Part shown: positions 54,379 to 63,989 of the stretch, in pieces
Layout: each line of letters opens with the position of its first letter
Numbering within the stretch: the stretch's first letter is position 1
Origin: Xenophilus azovorans DSM 13620
Lineage (GTDB): Bacteria; Pseudomonadota; Gammaproteobacteria; Burkholderiales; Burkholderiaceae_C
Assembly: GCF_000745855.1 (NCBI RefSeq)
Contig: NZ_JQKD01000015.1
Span: forward strand, 1-64,000
DNA length: 64,000 nucleotides
Direction of reading: 5' to 3'
Notes under the pieces: generated by a model
Seen by the model: the letters and a program-made list of their open reading frames with translations, nothing else
Told to the model about the DNA's origin: nothing
The model's database searches: none
Program-made: the position numbers and the translations under genes

Positions 54379-56183
54379 TGAAGCTGGTCGTGCGCGAGAT
54401 CCCGCCGCGCGCCGCCTGGGCGCTGGAGCAGGCCGGCGTGCATCCGCTGCTGGCGCGCCTGTTCGCCGCGCGCGGCGTGTGCTCGCCCGACGAGCTGGAC
54501 GACGGCCTGGCACGCCTGCTGCCGCCCACCGGCCCGTCGGGCCTGCACGGCGTGCAGGACGCCGCCCGCCTGCTGGCCGACGCCATCGCCGGGCAGCGCC
54601 GCATCTGCATCGTGGCCGACTACGACTGCGACGGCGCCACCGCCTGCGCGGTGGCCGTGCGCGGGCTTCGGCTGCTCGGCGCGGCGCACGTCGGCTACCT
54701 CGTGCCCGACCGCGTGGTGGACGGCTACGGCCTCACGCCGCCCATCGCCGAGCGCGTCGCCGCCACCGGCGCCGAGCTGCTGGTGACGGTGGACAACGGC
54801 ATCGCCAGCGTCGAGGGCGTGGCGCGTGCGAAGGCGCTGGGCCTTTCGGTGCTGGTGACCGACCACCACCTGCCCGGCCCGCAGCTCCCCGAGGCCGACG
54901 TGCTGGTCAACCCCAACCAGCCCGGCTGCGGCTTCGAGAGCAAGTGCATCGCCGGCGTGGGCGTGATGTTCTACGTGCTGCTGGCGCTGCGCGCGGAGTT
55001 GCGGGCCCGCGGCGTTTTCGAGGCCCGGCCCGCCGCCGGGCCGCCCCAAGGCGGGCCAGCCCCCTCAGGGGGCAGCGAACCACGCGAAGCGGGGAGCGTG
55101 GGGGCACCCATCCCCCAACCGAAGCTGGACGCACTGCTCCCGCTGGTCGCCCTCGGCACGGTGGCCGACGTGGTGAAGCTCGACGCCAACAACAGGCGCC
55201 TCGTCGCGCAGGGCCTCCGGCGCATCCGCGCCGGCCAGATGCCGCCGGGCGTCGCCGCCCTCTTCCGCGCCGCCGGCCGCCGGGCCGAGGCCGCCACCAC
55301 CTTCGACTTCGGCTTCGCCCTGGGCCCGCGCCTGAACGCCGCCGGGCGGCTGGCCGACATGACGCTGGGCATCGAATGCCTGCTCACCGACGACGCCGCG
55401 CGCGCCGACGAGCTGGCGCGGCTGCTCGACGGCATCAACCGCGAGCGCCGCACGCTGGAAGGCGGCATGCGCGACCAGGCGCTGACGCTGGTGGAGTCGC
55501 TGTTCGTGGACGACGAAGGCACGCTGCCGCCGGCCCTCAGCGTGTTCGACGAGGACTTCCACGAAGGCGTGGTCGGCATCGTCGCCTCGCGCCTGAAGGA
55601 CCGGCACCACCGCCCCACCTTCGTCTTCGCCGTCAGCGGCGCCGAAGGCAGGTCGCACGAGCTGAAGGGCTCGGGCCGCTCGATCCCCGGCTTCCACCTG
55701 CGCGACGCGCTGGACCTGGTGGCCAAGCGCCACCCGGGCGTGCTGCTGCGCTTCGGCGGCCACGCGATGGCCGCCGGCTGCACGGTGGCGCGCGATCGCT
55801 TCGCGGACTTCGAGCGCGCCCTGGCCGAGGTCGCCGCCGAGTGGCTGGACGCCGCTACGCTGACCCGCCGGCTGGAGACCGACGGCCCGATCGACCGCGA
55901 GTACCTGCGCGTGGACCTGGCCGACACGCTGCACCGCGAGGTGTGGGGCCAGGGCTTCGCGCCGCCGGTCTTCAGCGACGAGGTGGAGGTCGTCTCGCAG
56001 CGGCTGGTCGGCGAGAAGCACCTGGCGCTGAAGCTGCGGCTGGCCGGCCAGCCCATCGACGGCATCTGGTTCGGCCACACCGAGCCGCTGCCGGCGCGCG
56101 TGCGGCTGGCCTTCCGGCTGGATGCGGACGAGTGGCAGGGGCAGCGCCGGCTGCGCCTGATGGTGGAGGGGATGGCCTCCTGA
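54378..56183 (+). CDS. recJ: Single-stranded-DNA exonuclease RecJ
   Basis: A 601-residue 5'-3' exonuclease for recombination and mismatch repair, starting MKLVVREIPPRAAWALEQAG. DHH-family motifs are VADYDCDGATACAVAV (I), VTVDNGIASVEGV (II), VLVTDHHLPGPQLPEADVLV (III) and LVALGTVADVVKLDANNR (IV); the DHHA1 part has GSGRSIPGFHLRDALD and RFGGHAMAAGCTVARDRFAD. All metal ligands are present. Between RARGVF and PKLDALLPL about 25 extra residues (PAAGPPQGGPAPSGGSEPRE and more) are encoded by a hairpin repeat inserted in frame at about 55029-55106. It starts inside the rpfE-like stop. Confidence 0.93.
   Translation: MKLVVREIPPRAAWALEQAGVHPLLARLFAARGVCSPDELDDGLARLLPPTGPSGLHGVQDAARLLADAIAGQRRICIVADYDCDGATACAVAVRGLRLLGAAHVGYLVPDRVVDGYGLTPPIAERVAATGAELLVTVDNGIASVEGVARAKALGLSVLVTDHHLPGPQLPEADVLVNPNQPGCGFESKCIAGVGVMFYVLLALRAELRARGVFEARPAAGPPQGGPAPSGGSEPREAGSVGAPIPQPKLDALLPLVALGTVADVVKLDANNRRLVAQGLRRIRAGQMPPGVAALFRAAGRRAEAATTFDFGFALGPRLNAAGRLADMTLGIECLLTDDAARADELARLLDGINRERRTLEGGMRDQALTLVESLFVDDEGTLPPALSVFDEDFHEGVVGIVASRLKDRHHRPTFVFAVSGAEGRSHELKGSGRSIPGFHLRDALDLVAKRHPGVLLRFGGHAMAAGCTVARDRFADFERALAEVAAEWLDAATLTRRLETDGPIDREYLRVDLADTLHREVWGQGFAPPVFSDEVEVVSQRLVGEKHLALKLRLAGQPIDGIWFGHTEPLPARVRLAFRLDADEWQGQRRLRLMVEGMAS
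55029..55106. repeat. Hairpin repeat inserted in frame in recJ
   Basis: Two adjacent stems are seen: CCGCC-CCAA-GGCGG (55041-55054) and GCCCCC-TCA-GGGGGC (55059-55073), followed by CGCGAAGCGGGGAGCGTGGG. The text resembles the intergenic hairpin repeat in the mnh operon (stem of C/G runs, then CGAAGC and GGAG). It adds about 25 residues to RecJ without breaking the frame. Boundaries are approximate. Confidence 0.65.
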
Positions 56184-56199
56184 ACGCGCCTGCGCGGCG

Positions 56200-56790
56200 T
56201 CAGCGCCGCGCCGTGCGCAACCGCAGCGCCAGCAGCACCAGCAGCACGCCGTAGACGAAGGCGAAGCCGCCGATCAGCCAGGCCAGCGCCACGGCGCCGG
56301 CGCCCGGCGAGGCCACCACCGCCACGCCGAACACCACCGACAGCACGCCCGACAGCGCATACAGCCACTCGCCCTCGATCTCCTTGCGCAGCCGGAAGGC
56401 AGCGACGATCTGGAACACGCCCCCGGCGATCGCCCAGAAGCCGATGATCAGGATCAGCGTGAGCGCCGTCAGCGCGGGCCAGACGAAGGTGACGACGCCG
56501 GCGGCGATGCCCAGCAGGCCCAGCACGATCACCGACCACAGGGGGCGGCCGTTGTCGCGGATGCGCCAGCCGGCCACCAGCGCCAGCACGCCGTCGATCA
56601 GGGCATAGGCGCCCCACACCGCCACCATCACGGCCACGGTCAGCCCGGGCAGCGCGAAGGCCAGCAGGCCGAACACGATGGCGGCCACGCCGCGCAGTGC
56701 GATCCAGCCCCAGTGCGGAGCGAACAGCGGCCCCAGCGAGAGGGCCGCGCCGCCGCGAAGCGGCGAAGAGGGAGGGTCTTGAAAGGCCAT
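56200..56790 (-). CDS. HdeD/DUF308-family membrane protein
   Basis: A 196-residue protein starting MAFQDPPSSPLRGGAALSLG with six hydrophobic helices. It has WIALRGVAAIVFGLLAFALP, LTVAVMVAVWGAYALIDGVL, and paired repeats such as PLWSVIVLGLLGIAAGVVTF, LTLILIIGFWAIAGGVFQIV and GVLSVVFGVAVVASPGAGAV, typical of HdeD. HdeD aids acid resistance at high cell density in E. coli; the role here is unproven. It converges with recJ. A longer frame upstream is less likely because it starts in non-conserved text. Confidence 0.85.
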   Translation of the reverse strand: MAFQDPPSSPLRGGAALSLGPLFAPHWGWIALRGVAAIVFGLLAFALPGLTVAVMVAVWGAYALIDGVLALVAGWRIRDNGRPLWSVIVLGLLGIAAGVVTFVWPALTALTLILIIGFWAIAGGVFQIVAAFRLRKEIEGEWLYALSGVLSVVFGVAVVASPGAGAVALAWLIGGFAFVYGVLLVLLALRLRTARR

Positions 56791-56893
56791 GGCCGCGAAT
56801 CTCCATCCACGAGCGAAGGAAGCCGGCATCTTCCACGCCATCGCCGGCCGGCCGCTGTCGGCCGATGGCGCGTCCTGCAAAGGAAGGCGGCAG

Positions 56894-57601
56894 CTAGCGC
56901 CGCCGCGGCGGCTTCACGCCCGGCGCCGCGTCGCCGGCGTCCAGCAGCTTCTGGTAGTCGCGCCGGAAGATCAGGCCGGCGTAGTAGACGTGCTCGCGCA
57001 TCAGCTCCTCGGCCCGCGCGCTGTCCCGGGCGAGCACCGCCTCGATGATGCGGTGGTGGTCGCCGTGCGAGCGCAGGATGATGGCGTGGTCGTCCCAAAG
57101 GATGATCCGGTCGGACGCGAAGGGGATGTTCTGCGCCTGCTCCGCGAAGCGCGTGACCCACGGGTTGCCCGAAGCCTCCAGCAGCGTGTCGTGGATCTCC
57201 ACGTTCATCTGCTGGTAGGGCTCGTGGTCCTCCGGCTCCAGGCGGCCCTTGCCCAGGATGCGGTCGCCGATGGCCAGGCGCGACTGCAGGAACATCGCCT
57301 GCTGCTCGGTCAGTCCCCGCACCGCCGCATTGCGGCAGGCCAGCCCCTCCAGCACCGAGCGCACGTCGTAGGCCGCGGCGATGGCCTCCAGGTCGAAGCC
57401 GCGCACGAGGTAGCCGCGCTTGGGCTGGTGGTCGATGAGACCCTCGTTCGCCAGCGTGGCGAGGGCCGTGCGCACCGGCGTGCGGGACACCTTCAGCTCC
57501 TCCGCCAGCGGCAGTTCCTCCAGCCGGGTCTGCGGCCGCAGGCGGCCGTGGAGGATCCAGTCGCGCAGCGTCTCGGTGACGTCCTGGGCCAGTGTTCTCA
57601 T
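56894..57601 (-). CDS. GntR-family (FCD) transcription regulator
   Basis: A 235-residue regulator starting MRTLAQDVTETLRDWILHGR. The winged HTH (about 5-70) has LRPQTRLEELPLAEELKVSR, TPVRTALATLANEGLIDHQP and KRGYLVRGF. The FCD ligand-binding helices follow (VRSVLEGLACRNAAVRGLTE, YQQMNVEIHDTLLEASGNPW, HHRIIEAVLARDSARAEELM) with the Asp/His residues of the metal site. An earlier ATG at 57652 would run through the promoter region. It is divergent from the SDR/Liv cluster and likely represses it until an inducer is bound. Confidence 0.88.
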   Translation of the reverse strand: MRTLAQDVTETLRDWILHGRLRPQTRLEELPLAEELKVSRTPVRTALATLANEGLIDHQPKRGYLVRGFDLEAIAAAYDVRSVLEGLACRNAAVRGLTEQQAMFLQSRLAIGDRILGKGRLEPEDHEPYQQMNVEIHDTLLEASGNPWVTRFAEQAQNIPFASDRIILWDDHAIILRSHGDHHRIIEAVLARDSARAEELMREHVYYAGLIFRRDYQKLLDAGDAAPGVKPPRRR

Positions 57602-57629
57602 CGTGCGGACTATTTGAGCATCCGATTTC

Positions 57630-57703
57630 AAGTATACATATAGAGCCTTCAATACCCCGATATAGGGGTAAATACCATGAGTATCTAGCCATCATGTATA
57701 CAT
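57630..57703. promoter_or_regulatory. Divergent operator region with GTATAC palindromes
   Basis: GTATAC occurs at 57632-57637 and 57696-57701, the second within the perfect palindrome ATGTATACAT (57694-57703). Between them TACCCC-GATATA-GGGGTA (57653-57670) is a perfect inverted repeat. GntR/FCD regulators often bind such TGTATACA-type sites. The gap is AT-rich compared with the rest of the window and must hold promoters for both directions. Confidence 0.6.
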
Positions 57704-57740
57704 ACTGCGGTTCTTGACGATTTTTTGACAGACAGGAACC

Positions 57741-58604
57741 GTGACGAGCGCAGACAAGAGCACGAACGCCCCGCAGGGGCATCGGGACTGGCTGGACCTG
57801 GAGGGACGCGCCTGCGTCGTGACCGGCGCCGGCGGCGGCATCGGCGCGGAGATCGCCCGCCAGCTCCTGGCGGCCGGCGCGCGGGTGGCGCTGCTGGACC
57901 TGGACGCCGAGCGCGCCGCGGCGGCCGTGGCCGGATGCGGGGGCAGCGTGCTGCCCCTGGCCTGCGACGTGACCGACGCTGCCAGCGTCCAGGCGGCGGC
58001 CGACGCGGTGCACAGCGCCTGGGGCCCGGCCGCGGTGCTGGTCAACAACGCCGCGTCGCTGTATGCCGACGCGCTGATGGACATCGCCGTGGACAAGTGG
58101 AACCGGCTGCTGTCGGTCAACCTCACCGGCTACCTGCTGTGCGCACAGGTCTTCGGCCGGCAGATGCGCGAGCGCGGCGGCGGCGCGATGGTCCACATCG
58201 CCTCGATCTCGGGCGCCATCCCGCAGCCCTACAGCGGCGCCTACAGCGTCAGCAAGGCGGGCGTGAAGATGCTGTCGCAGCTGCTCGCGGCGGAGCTGGG
58301 CGAGCACGGCATCCGCAGCAACGTGGTGAGCCCCGCGATGATCCGCACGCCCATGAGCGAGGGCATCTACACGCAGGAGGCCGTGCGCCGCCAGCGCGAG
58401 CGCATGGTGCCGCTGGGCCGCATCAGCACGCCGGCCGACATCGCCGGTGCCGTGCTCTTCCTGGCCAGCGAGCGCGCCGGCTACATCAGCGGCCAGGACA
58501 TCCTGGTGGACGGCGCCCTCACGCAGAACTGGCTCGGCCTCGTCCCCCGCCCCGGCTTCCAGAAGGAAGACGCAGCCGCATCGGCCGCCTCCGGCGACCT
58601 GTGA
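57741..58604 (+). CDS. Short-chain dehydrogenase/reductase
   Basis: A 287-residue NAD(P)-dependent oxidoreductase from a GTG at 57741 (VTSADKSTNAPQGHRDWLDL), with AGGA just upstream. Nucleotide motif: VVTGAGGGIGAEIARQL (about 26-42); VNNAAS; catalytic Ser/Tyr/Lys in ASISGAIPQPYSGAYSVSKA. The C-terminus has SGQDILVDGALTQNWLG. The substrate is unknown, probably a sugar alcohol or hydroxyacid taken up by the following ABC importer. It is the first gene of the cluster controlled by the GntR protein. Confidence 0.88.
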   Translation: MTSADKSTNAPQGHRDWLDLEGRACVVTGAGGGIGAEIARQLLAAGARVALLDLDAERAAAAVAGCGGSVLPLACDVTDAASVQAAADAVHSAWGPAAVLVNNAASLYADALMDIAVDKWNRLLSVNLTGYLLCAQVFGRQMRERGGGAMVHIASISGAIPQPYSGAYSVSKAGVKMLSQLLAAELGEHGIRSNVVSPAMIRTPMSEGIYTQEAVRRQRERMVPLGRISTPADIAGAVLFLASERAGYISGQDILVDGALTQNWLGLVPRPGFQKEDAAASAASGDL

Positions 58605-58651
58605 ACCCGACGACCCCGCAACGATTCGACCGCGACCAAAGGAGACTCCCC

Positions 58652-59860
58652 TTGAATACCTTCATCAAGACCACCCTCGCCGCCGTGGCGGCGGCCACCG
58701 CCCTGGCGGCCGCCGCCCAGAGCGAGCCCGGACTGACCGACAAGAGCATCAGGATCGGCATGTTCAGCCCGCTGTCGGGCAACTCGATGGCCTACGGCTT
58801 CGACGTCGTCAACGCGGCGAAGATGTACTACGACAAGGTCAACAAGGAAGGCGGCATCCACGGCCGCAAGATCGACATCGTCCTGGAGGACGACCGCTGC
58901 AACGCCAACGACCTGCTGGCCGCGGTGAAGAAGCTCACCGAGCAGGACAAGGTCTTCCTGCTCAACGGCGGCTCGTGCTCGGGCCCGGTGGTGGGCGCGC
59001 GCGAGTACGTGGAGCGCGAGAAGATCCCGCTGGTCATGCTCAACGCCTCGGGCGACGGCGCGCTGTACCCGCCGTCGAAGTACATCTACGGCGCCTTCTC
59101 CATCTCGCAGCGCGCCGTCGGCGGCTCGATGGTCCAGTTCGCCGCCGAGCACCTGAAGGCCAAGAAGATCGGCTACCTCAACCACGACGACGCCTACGGC
59201 GGCTGGAACCTGGAGGCCGCCGAGTTCCAGGCCAAGAAGGTCGGCGCGACGCTGCAGGTGCAGTCGATCAACCCGAACATCACCGACGTCACGGCGCCGA
59301 TGCTGAAGATCCGCGCCGCCAACCCCGACGTGCTGCTGGTCACCACCTACGCCCGCCCGGTGAGCCTGCTGGTCAAGAAGGCGCACGAGCTGGGCTGGAA
59401 CAAGCCGATCGTCATCGCCGTCAACGGCACGGCCGACCTGAAGCAGCTGGTCGAGAACGTCGGCAACAAGGATGCATTCAAGAACGTCTACCTGCAGGAG
59501 GTCATGCTCGACGTGCCCGGCGGCGAGCAGCTCAAGTGGGTCTACGACATGTACAAGCAGTACTACCCGGACCTGGCCGCCAAGCCGGGCTACCCGCAGA
59601 CCTACATGCCCTACGGCATCCCCTCGGCGATGGCGGTGGTCAACGCGCTCAAGGCCGCCGGCCCGCAACCCACGCGCGAGAAGTTCCTCGACGCGATGTC
59701 GAAGCTCAACTTCGACTCCAAGGTGATGGCCGGCCCGATCGCCTTCACGCCCACCGACCACGCGGCGCAGAAGGCGGCCATCTACCTGAAGTTCGACGGC
59801 GAGAACAAGAACCGCGTGCCGGGCAGCTACGCCAGCGCCTGGACCTACCAGCCCAAGTAA
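58652..59860 (+). CDS. Branched-chain-type ABC transporter substrate-binding protein
   Basis: A 402-residue periplasmic protein. The start is a TTG at 58652, well placed after AAAGGAG (58638-58644); the N-terminus then reads MNTFIKTTLAAVAAATALAA, a signal peptide cleaved near AAA|QS. LivJ-type features: IRIGMFSPLSGNSMAYGFDV, KVNKEGGIHGRKIDIVLEDD and KIGYLNHDDAYGGWNLEAAE. The ligand is not predicted; relatives bind branched-chain amino acids, aromatic acids or amides. It precedes livH by 4 bp. Confidence 0.9.
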   Translation: MNTFIKTTLAAVAAATALAAAAQSEPGLTDKSIRIGMFSPLSGNSMAYGFDVVNAAKMYYDKVNKEGGIHGRKIDIVLEDDRCNANDLLAAVKKLTEQDKVFLLNGGSCSGPVVGAREYVEREKIPLVMLNASGDGALYPPSKYIYGAFSISQRAVGGSMVQFAAEHLKAKKIGYLNHDDAYGGWNLEAAEFQAKKVGATLQVQSINPNITDVTAPMLKIRAANPDVLLVTTYARPVSLLVKKAHELGWNKPIVIAVNGTADLKQLVENVGNKDAFKNVYLQEVMLDVPGGEQLKWVYDMYKQYYPDLAAKPGYPQTYMPYGIPSAMAVVNALKAAGPQPTREKFLDAMSKLNFDSKVMAGPIAFTPTDHAAQKAAIYLKFDGENKNRVPGSYASAWTYQPK

Positions 59861-59864
59861 CGGC

Positions 59865-60767
59865 ATGAGCTTCGACGAGATCTGGCTGTTCCTGCAGCAG
59901 GGCCTGCTGTCGGGGCTGGTGACGGGCAGCGTGTACGCGCTGCTCGCGCTGGCCATCGTGGCGGTGTTCAAGACCACCGACGTGCCCAACTTCGCGCAGG
60001 GCGAGATGCTGATGATGGCCGGCTACGTGGCGCTGAGCCTGCTGCTGCTGGCGCACCTGCCCTACGCGGCGGTGATCCCGCTCACGCTGGCGGTCATGGC
60101 CCTGGGCGGCGCGCTGTTCCAGCGCGTCGTGATGGAGCGCGTGACCGGCTCGCGCGGCGTCGGCGTGCAGCTGGTGATCGCCACGCTGGGCCTGGCCTAC
60201 GTGCTCAAGGGCCTGGTGCGCCAGACCGGCCTGGGCGACACGCCGCGCTCGCTGCCCTCGCTGTTCTCCAGCGACACGGTGCTGATCGGCGACGCGGCCC
60301 TGACGCAACTGGACATCGCGATCTTCGTCGTCGCCGTGGTGGTGATGGCGCTCATCTACCTCATGTTCACCTACACCCGCATCGGCAAGGCGATGCGCGC
60401 CGTCGGCATGAACCCGCGCGCGGCGCAGATCGTCGGCATCCGCCTGTCGCGCATCCGCATGATGGTGTGGGCGCTGGCCGGGCTGATCTCGGCCATCGCG
60501 GCGCTGCTCATCACGCCCAAGGTGCTGGTCACGCCCGACATCGCGCACATCGCCATCCTGGCCTACGCGGCGGCCATCGTGGGCGGCTTCACCAGCCTGC
60601 CCGGCGCGGTGGTCGGCGGCCTGCTGATCGGCGTGGTCGAGAACATGGTGGGCCTGTTCATCTCCACCAACGCGATCGTGGTGGCGCCCTTCCTGGCGAT
60701 CCTGGTGACGCTGATCGTGCGGCCGCAGGGCCTGCTGGGCGGCAAGGTGCAGGTGAAGAAGGTATGA
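59865..60767 (+). CDS. Branched-chain-type ABC transporter permease LivH
   Basis: A 300-residue membrane protein starting MSFDEIWLFLQQGLLSGLVT with about eight helices. LALAIVAVFKTTDVPNFAQG, MRAVGMNPRAAQIVGIRLSR and AAIVGGFTSLPGAVVGGLLI are typical of LivH. It pairs with LivM. The stop overlaps livM by 4 bp. Confidence 0.92.
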   Translation: MSFDEIWLFLQQGLLSGLVTGSVYALLALAIVAVFKTTDVPNFAQGEMLMMAGYVALSLLLLAHLPYAAVIPLTLAVMALGGALFQRVVMERVTGSRGVGVQLVIATLGLAYVLKGLVRQTGLGDTPRSLPSLFSSDTVLIGDAALTQLDIAIFVVAVVVMALIYLMFTYTRIGKAMRAVGMNPRAAQIVGIRLSRIRMMVWALAGLISAIAALLITPKVLVTPDIAHIAILAYAAAIVGGFTSLPGAVVGGLLIGVVENMVGLFISTNAIVVAPFLAILVTLIVRPQGLLGGKVQVKKV

Positions 60768-61732
60768 AGAAGCGTTTCTCCCTGGACCACCTGGCGCTGC
60801 TGGTGCTGCTGGCCGTGCTGTGCGTGCTCCCGTTCACGGTGACGGGCTACGTGCTGTACGTGGTCAACCTGCTGATGGTCTTCGTCGTGCTCGCGCTGGG
60901 CATGCACGTGGTCATCGGCGAGGCCGGCCAGTTCGCCCTGTCGCACACCGCCTTCTACGGCATCGGCATCTACACGGCCGGGCTCATCAACACGGCGTGG
61001 CACCCGCCCTTCGTCGTCTCGATCCTGGCCGGCGGCTTGCTCTCGGCGGTGCTGGGCTACGTGATCGGCTTCCTGGCGCTGCGCATGCGCGACATCTACC
61101 TGGCGCTGGCCACCTTCGCCTTCGGCGAGGCGATGCAGTGGGTGTTCCTCAACTGGGAGTCGGTCACCAACGGCTCCAACGGCATGCGCATGCAGCCGGC
61201 GCAGCTGTTCGGGCTGACGCTCACCAACGACCTGCAGGCCTATCCCTTCGTCATCGCCATCGCGGCGCTGATGCTGTGGGTGACGGTGTGGCTGTCGCGC
61301 TCGCAGTTCGGCTCCGCGCTGCGCGCCGTGCGCGAGAGCGATGTCGCCGCCATGGCGATGGGCATCAACGCGCGCGCCATGAAGCAGGCGGCCTTCGTCA
61401 TCTCGGCGGCCTTCGCCGGCATCGCGGGCGGCATGTACACCCTGTTCATCTCCTTCATCCACCCGGAGAGCCTGGGCTTCCAGACCACCATCCTGATCCT
61501 GACGATGGTGGTGGTCGGCGGCATCGGCTCGGTGCGCGGCGCGGTGGCCGGCGCCATCGCCTTCGGCATCATCTCCGAGCTGCTGCGCCAGGCGCTGTCG
61601 ATCCAGGAGATCCTGTACGGCGCGATCCTGCTGGGCTTCATGATGTTCAAGCCGCGCGGCCTGTTCGCCGGCTCGAAGAAGCGGGCGGCGAAGGCGCCCG
61701 CGGCACACGTCCGGCAAGGGGGTGCCGCATGA
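60764..61732 (+). CDS. Branched-chain-type ABC transporter permease LivM
   Basis: A 322-residue membrane protein starting MKKRFSLDHLALLVLLAVLC with about nine helices. MHVVIGEAGQFALSHTAFYG, VRESDVAAMAMGINARAMKQ and GGIGSVRGAVAGAIAFGIIS are LivM signatures. The C-terminal tail is Lys/Ala-rich. It overlaps livG by 4 bp. Confidence 0.92.
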   Translation: MKKRFSLDHLALLVLLAVLCVLPFTVTGYVLYVVNLLMVFVVLALGMHVVIGEAGQFALSHTAFYGIGIYTAGLINTAWHPPFVVSILAGGLLSAVLGYVIGFLALRMRDIYLALATFAFGEAMQWVFLNWESVTNGSNGMRMQPAQLFGLTLTNDLQAYPFVIAIAALMLWVTVWLSRSQFGSALRAVRESDVAAMAMGINARAMKQAAFVISAAFAGIAGGMYTLFISFIHPESLGFQTTILILTMVVVGGIGSVRGAVAGAIAFGIISELLRQALSIQEILYGAILLGFMMFKPRGLFAGSKKRAAKAPAAHVRQGGAA

Positions 61733-62485
61733 GCGCGGCGCCCTTTCTCGACGTGCGCGGCATCACGGTGCGCTTCGGCGGGCTGACGGCCGTGAACGAC
61801 CTGTCGTTCCAGGTGCAGCGCGGCACGATCCACGCCCTGATCGGGCCCAACGGCGCCGGCAAGTCCACCACCTTCAACTGCATCTCGCGCTATTACCAGC
61901 CCACCGCGGGCAGCATCGTGCTGGACGGCGTGGACGTGAGCCACGCCCGGCCGAACCGGATGGCCGGCTTCGGCGTGGCCCGCACCTTCCAGAACCTGGA
62001 GCTGTTCGGCGAGCTGAGCGTGTACGAGAACGTGCTGCTCGGCTGCTATTCGCACAGCGCGAACCCGCCGGGCCGCCTGCTGCGCCGGCCCGACGCGGCC
62101 ACGCGCGAGCTGGTGGACAGCCTGATCGAGCGCGTGGGCCTCACGCACGACCGCGACACCACTGCCCGCGAACTGGACTTCGGCCACCAGAAGCTGCTGG
62201 AGCTGGCGCGCGCGCTGGCCCTCAAGCCGCGCCTGCTGCTGCTGGACGAGCCGGCCGCCGGCCTGCGCAACCGCGACATCGAGAGCCTGGACCGCCTGCT
62301 GACCGAGCTGGCCCGCAACGACGGCATCACCGTCCTGCTGGTCGAGCACGTGATGCAGCTCGTGATGGCGATCTCCGACCGCGTCACCGTCATGTCCTTC
62401 GGCGAGAAGATCGCCGAGGGCACGCCCGCCGAGGTGAGCCAGGACGCCCGGGTGATCGAGGCCTACCTCGGCAAGGGAGCCGCCG

Positions 62486-62493
<8 letters not shown>
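61729..62493 (+). CDS. Branched-chain-type ABC transporter ATP-binding protein LivG
   Basis: A 254-residue ATPase starting MSAAPFLDVRGITVRFGGLT. Walker A is IGPNGAGKSTTFNCISRYYQ; VARTFQNLELFGELSVYENV is the LivG Q-loop; the signature is degenerate, LDFGHQKLLELARAL in place of LSYG.QR, and Walker B is LLLLDEPAAGLRNRDIE. The switch His is in VLLVEHVMQ. It overlaps livF by 8 bp. Confidence 0.92.
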
Positions 62494-63205
<712 letters not shown>

Positions 63206-63236
63206 AGCACCGCGGCGGCATGAAGGAACGCTTCCC

Positions 63237-63989
63237 ATGGATCTTCTGAAGGACAAGCTCGCCCTCATCACGGGCGGCGGCGGCGGCCTGGGCTCGGCCA
63301 TGGCGCGCGGCTTCGCCCGCCAGGGCGCACGCGTGATCGTGGCCGACATCGATCCGGCCCGCGCGCAGGCCATCGCCGACGAGGTGCGCGGCGCCGGCGG
63401 CACCGCCTGGGCCGAGTCGATCGACGTGACCGACCGCGCCGCCGTGGCCGCCCTGGCCGCGTCGCTCACCGAACGGCTCGGCCCCATCGACGTGCTGGTG
63501 AACAACGCCGGCATCTCGGCGCGCGCCCGCATCGACGACCCGCACTCGGCCGAGACCTGGGACCGGCTGATCCAGGTCAACCTGCAGGGCCTGTTCAACG
63601 TCACGCACGCCTTCGTGCCGGCGCTCAAGCGCTCGCGCGGCTGCATCGTCAACCTGTCGTCGATCGTCGCCTTCGTCAGCGGCATCTCGTCGGCCGGCTA
63701 CATCGCGTCGAAGGGCGCGGTGCGCTCCTTCACGCAGGCGCTGGCGCGCGACCTGGCGCCGCACGGCGTGCGCGCCAACGCGGTGGCGCCGGGGCTGATG
63801 CTCACCGACATGGTGACGCCGCAGCTGCAGGTGCCCGGCGGCACCGACTGGTACATGAACCGCGTGCCGATGAAGCGCGGCGGCGAGCCCGACGAGATCG
63901 TCGGCCCCGTGGTGTTCCTCGCCTCCTCCCTGGCCAGCTACGTCAACGGCGTGGTGCTGCCGGTGGACGGCGGCTTTCTCTCCGCATAG
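63237..63989 (+). CDS. Short-chain dehydrogenase/reductase (FabG-like)
   Basis: A 250-residue oxidoreductase starting MDLLKDKLALITGGGGGLGS. Nucleotide motif ITGGGGGLGSAMARGF; VNNAGISARARIDDPHS; catalytic Ser/Tyr/Lys in NLSSIVAFVSGISSAGYIAS plus KGA; C-terminal SYVNGVVLPVDGGFLSA. It lies 31 bp after livF and so probably belongs to the same unit, acting on the imported compound or its product, like the SDR at the start of the cluster. The exact substrate is unknown. Confidence 0.9.
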   Translation: MDLLKDKLALITGGGGGLGSAMARGFARQGARVIVADIDPARAQAIADEVRGAGGTAWAESIDVTDRAAVAALAASLTERLGPIDVLVNNAGISARARIDDPHSAETWDRLIQVNLQGLFNVTHAFVPALKRSRGCIVNLSSIVAFVSGISSAGYIASKGAVRSFTQALARDLAPHGVRANAVAPGLMLTDMVTPQLQVPGGTDWYMNRVPMKRGGEPDEIVGPVVFLASSLASYVNGVVLPVDGGFLSA

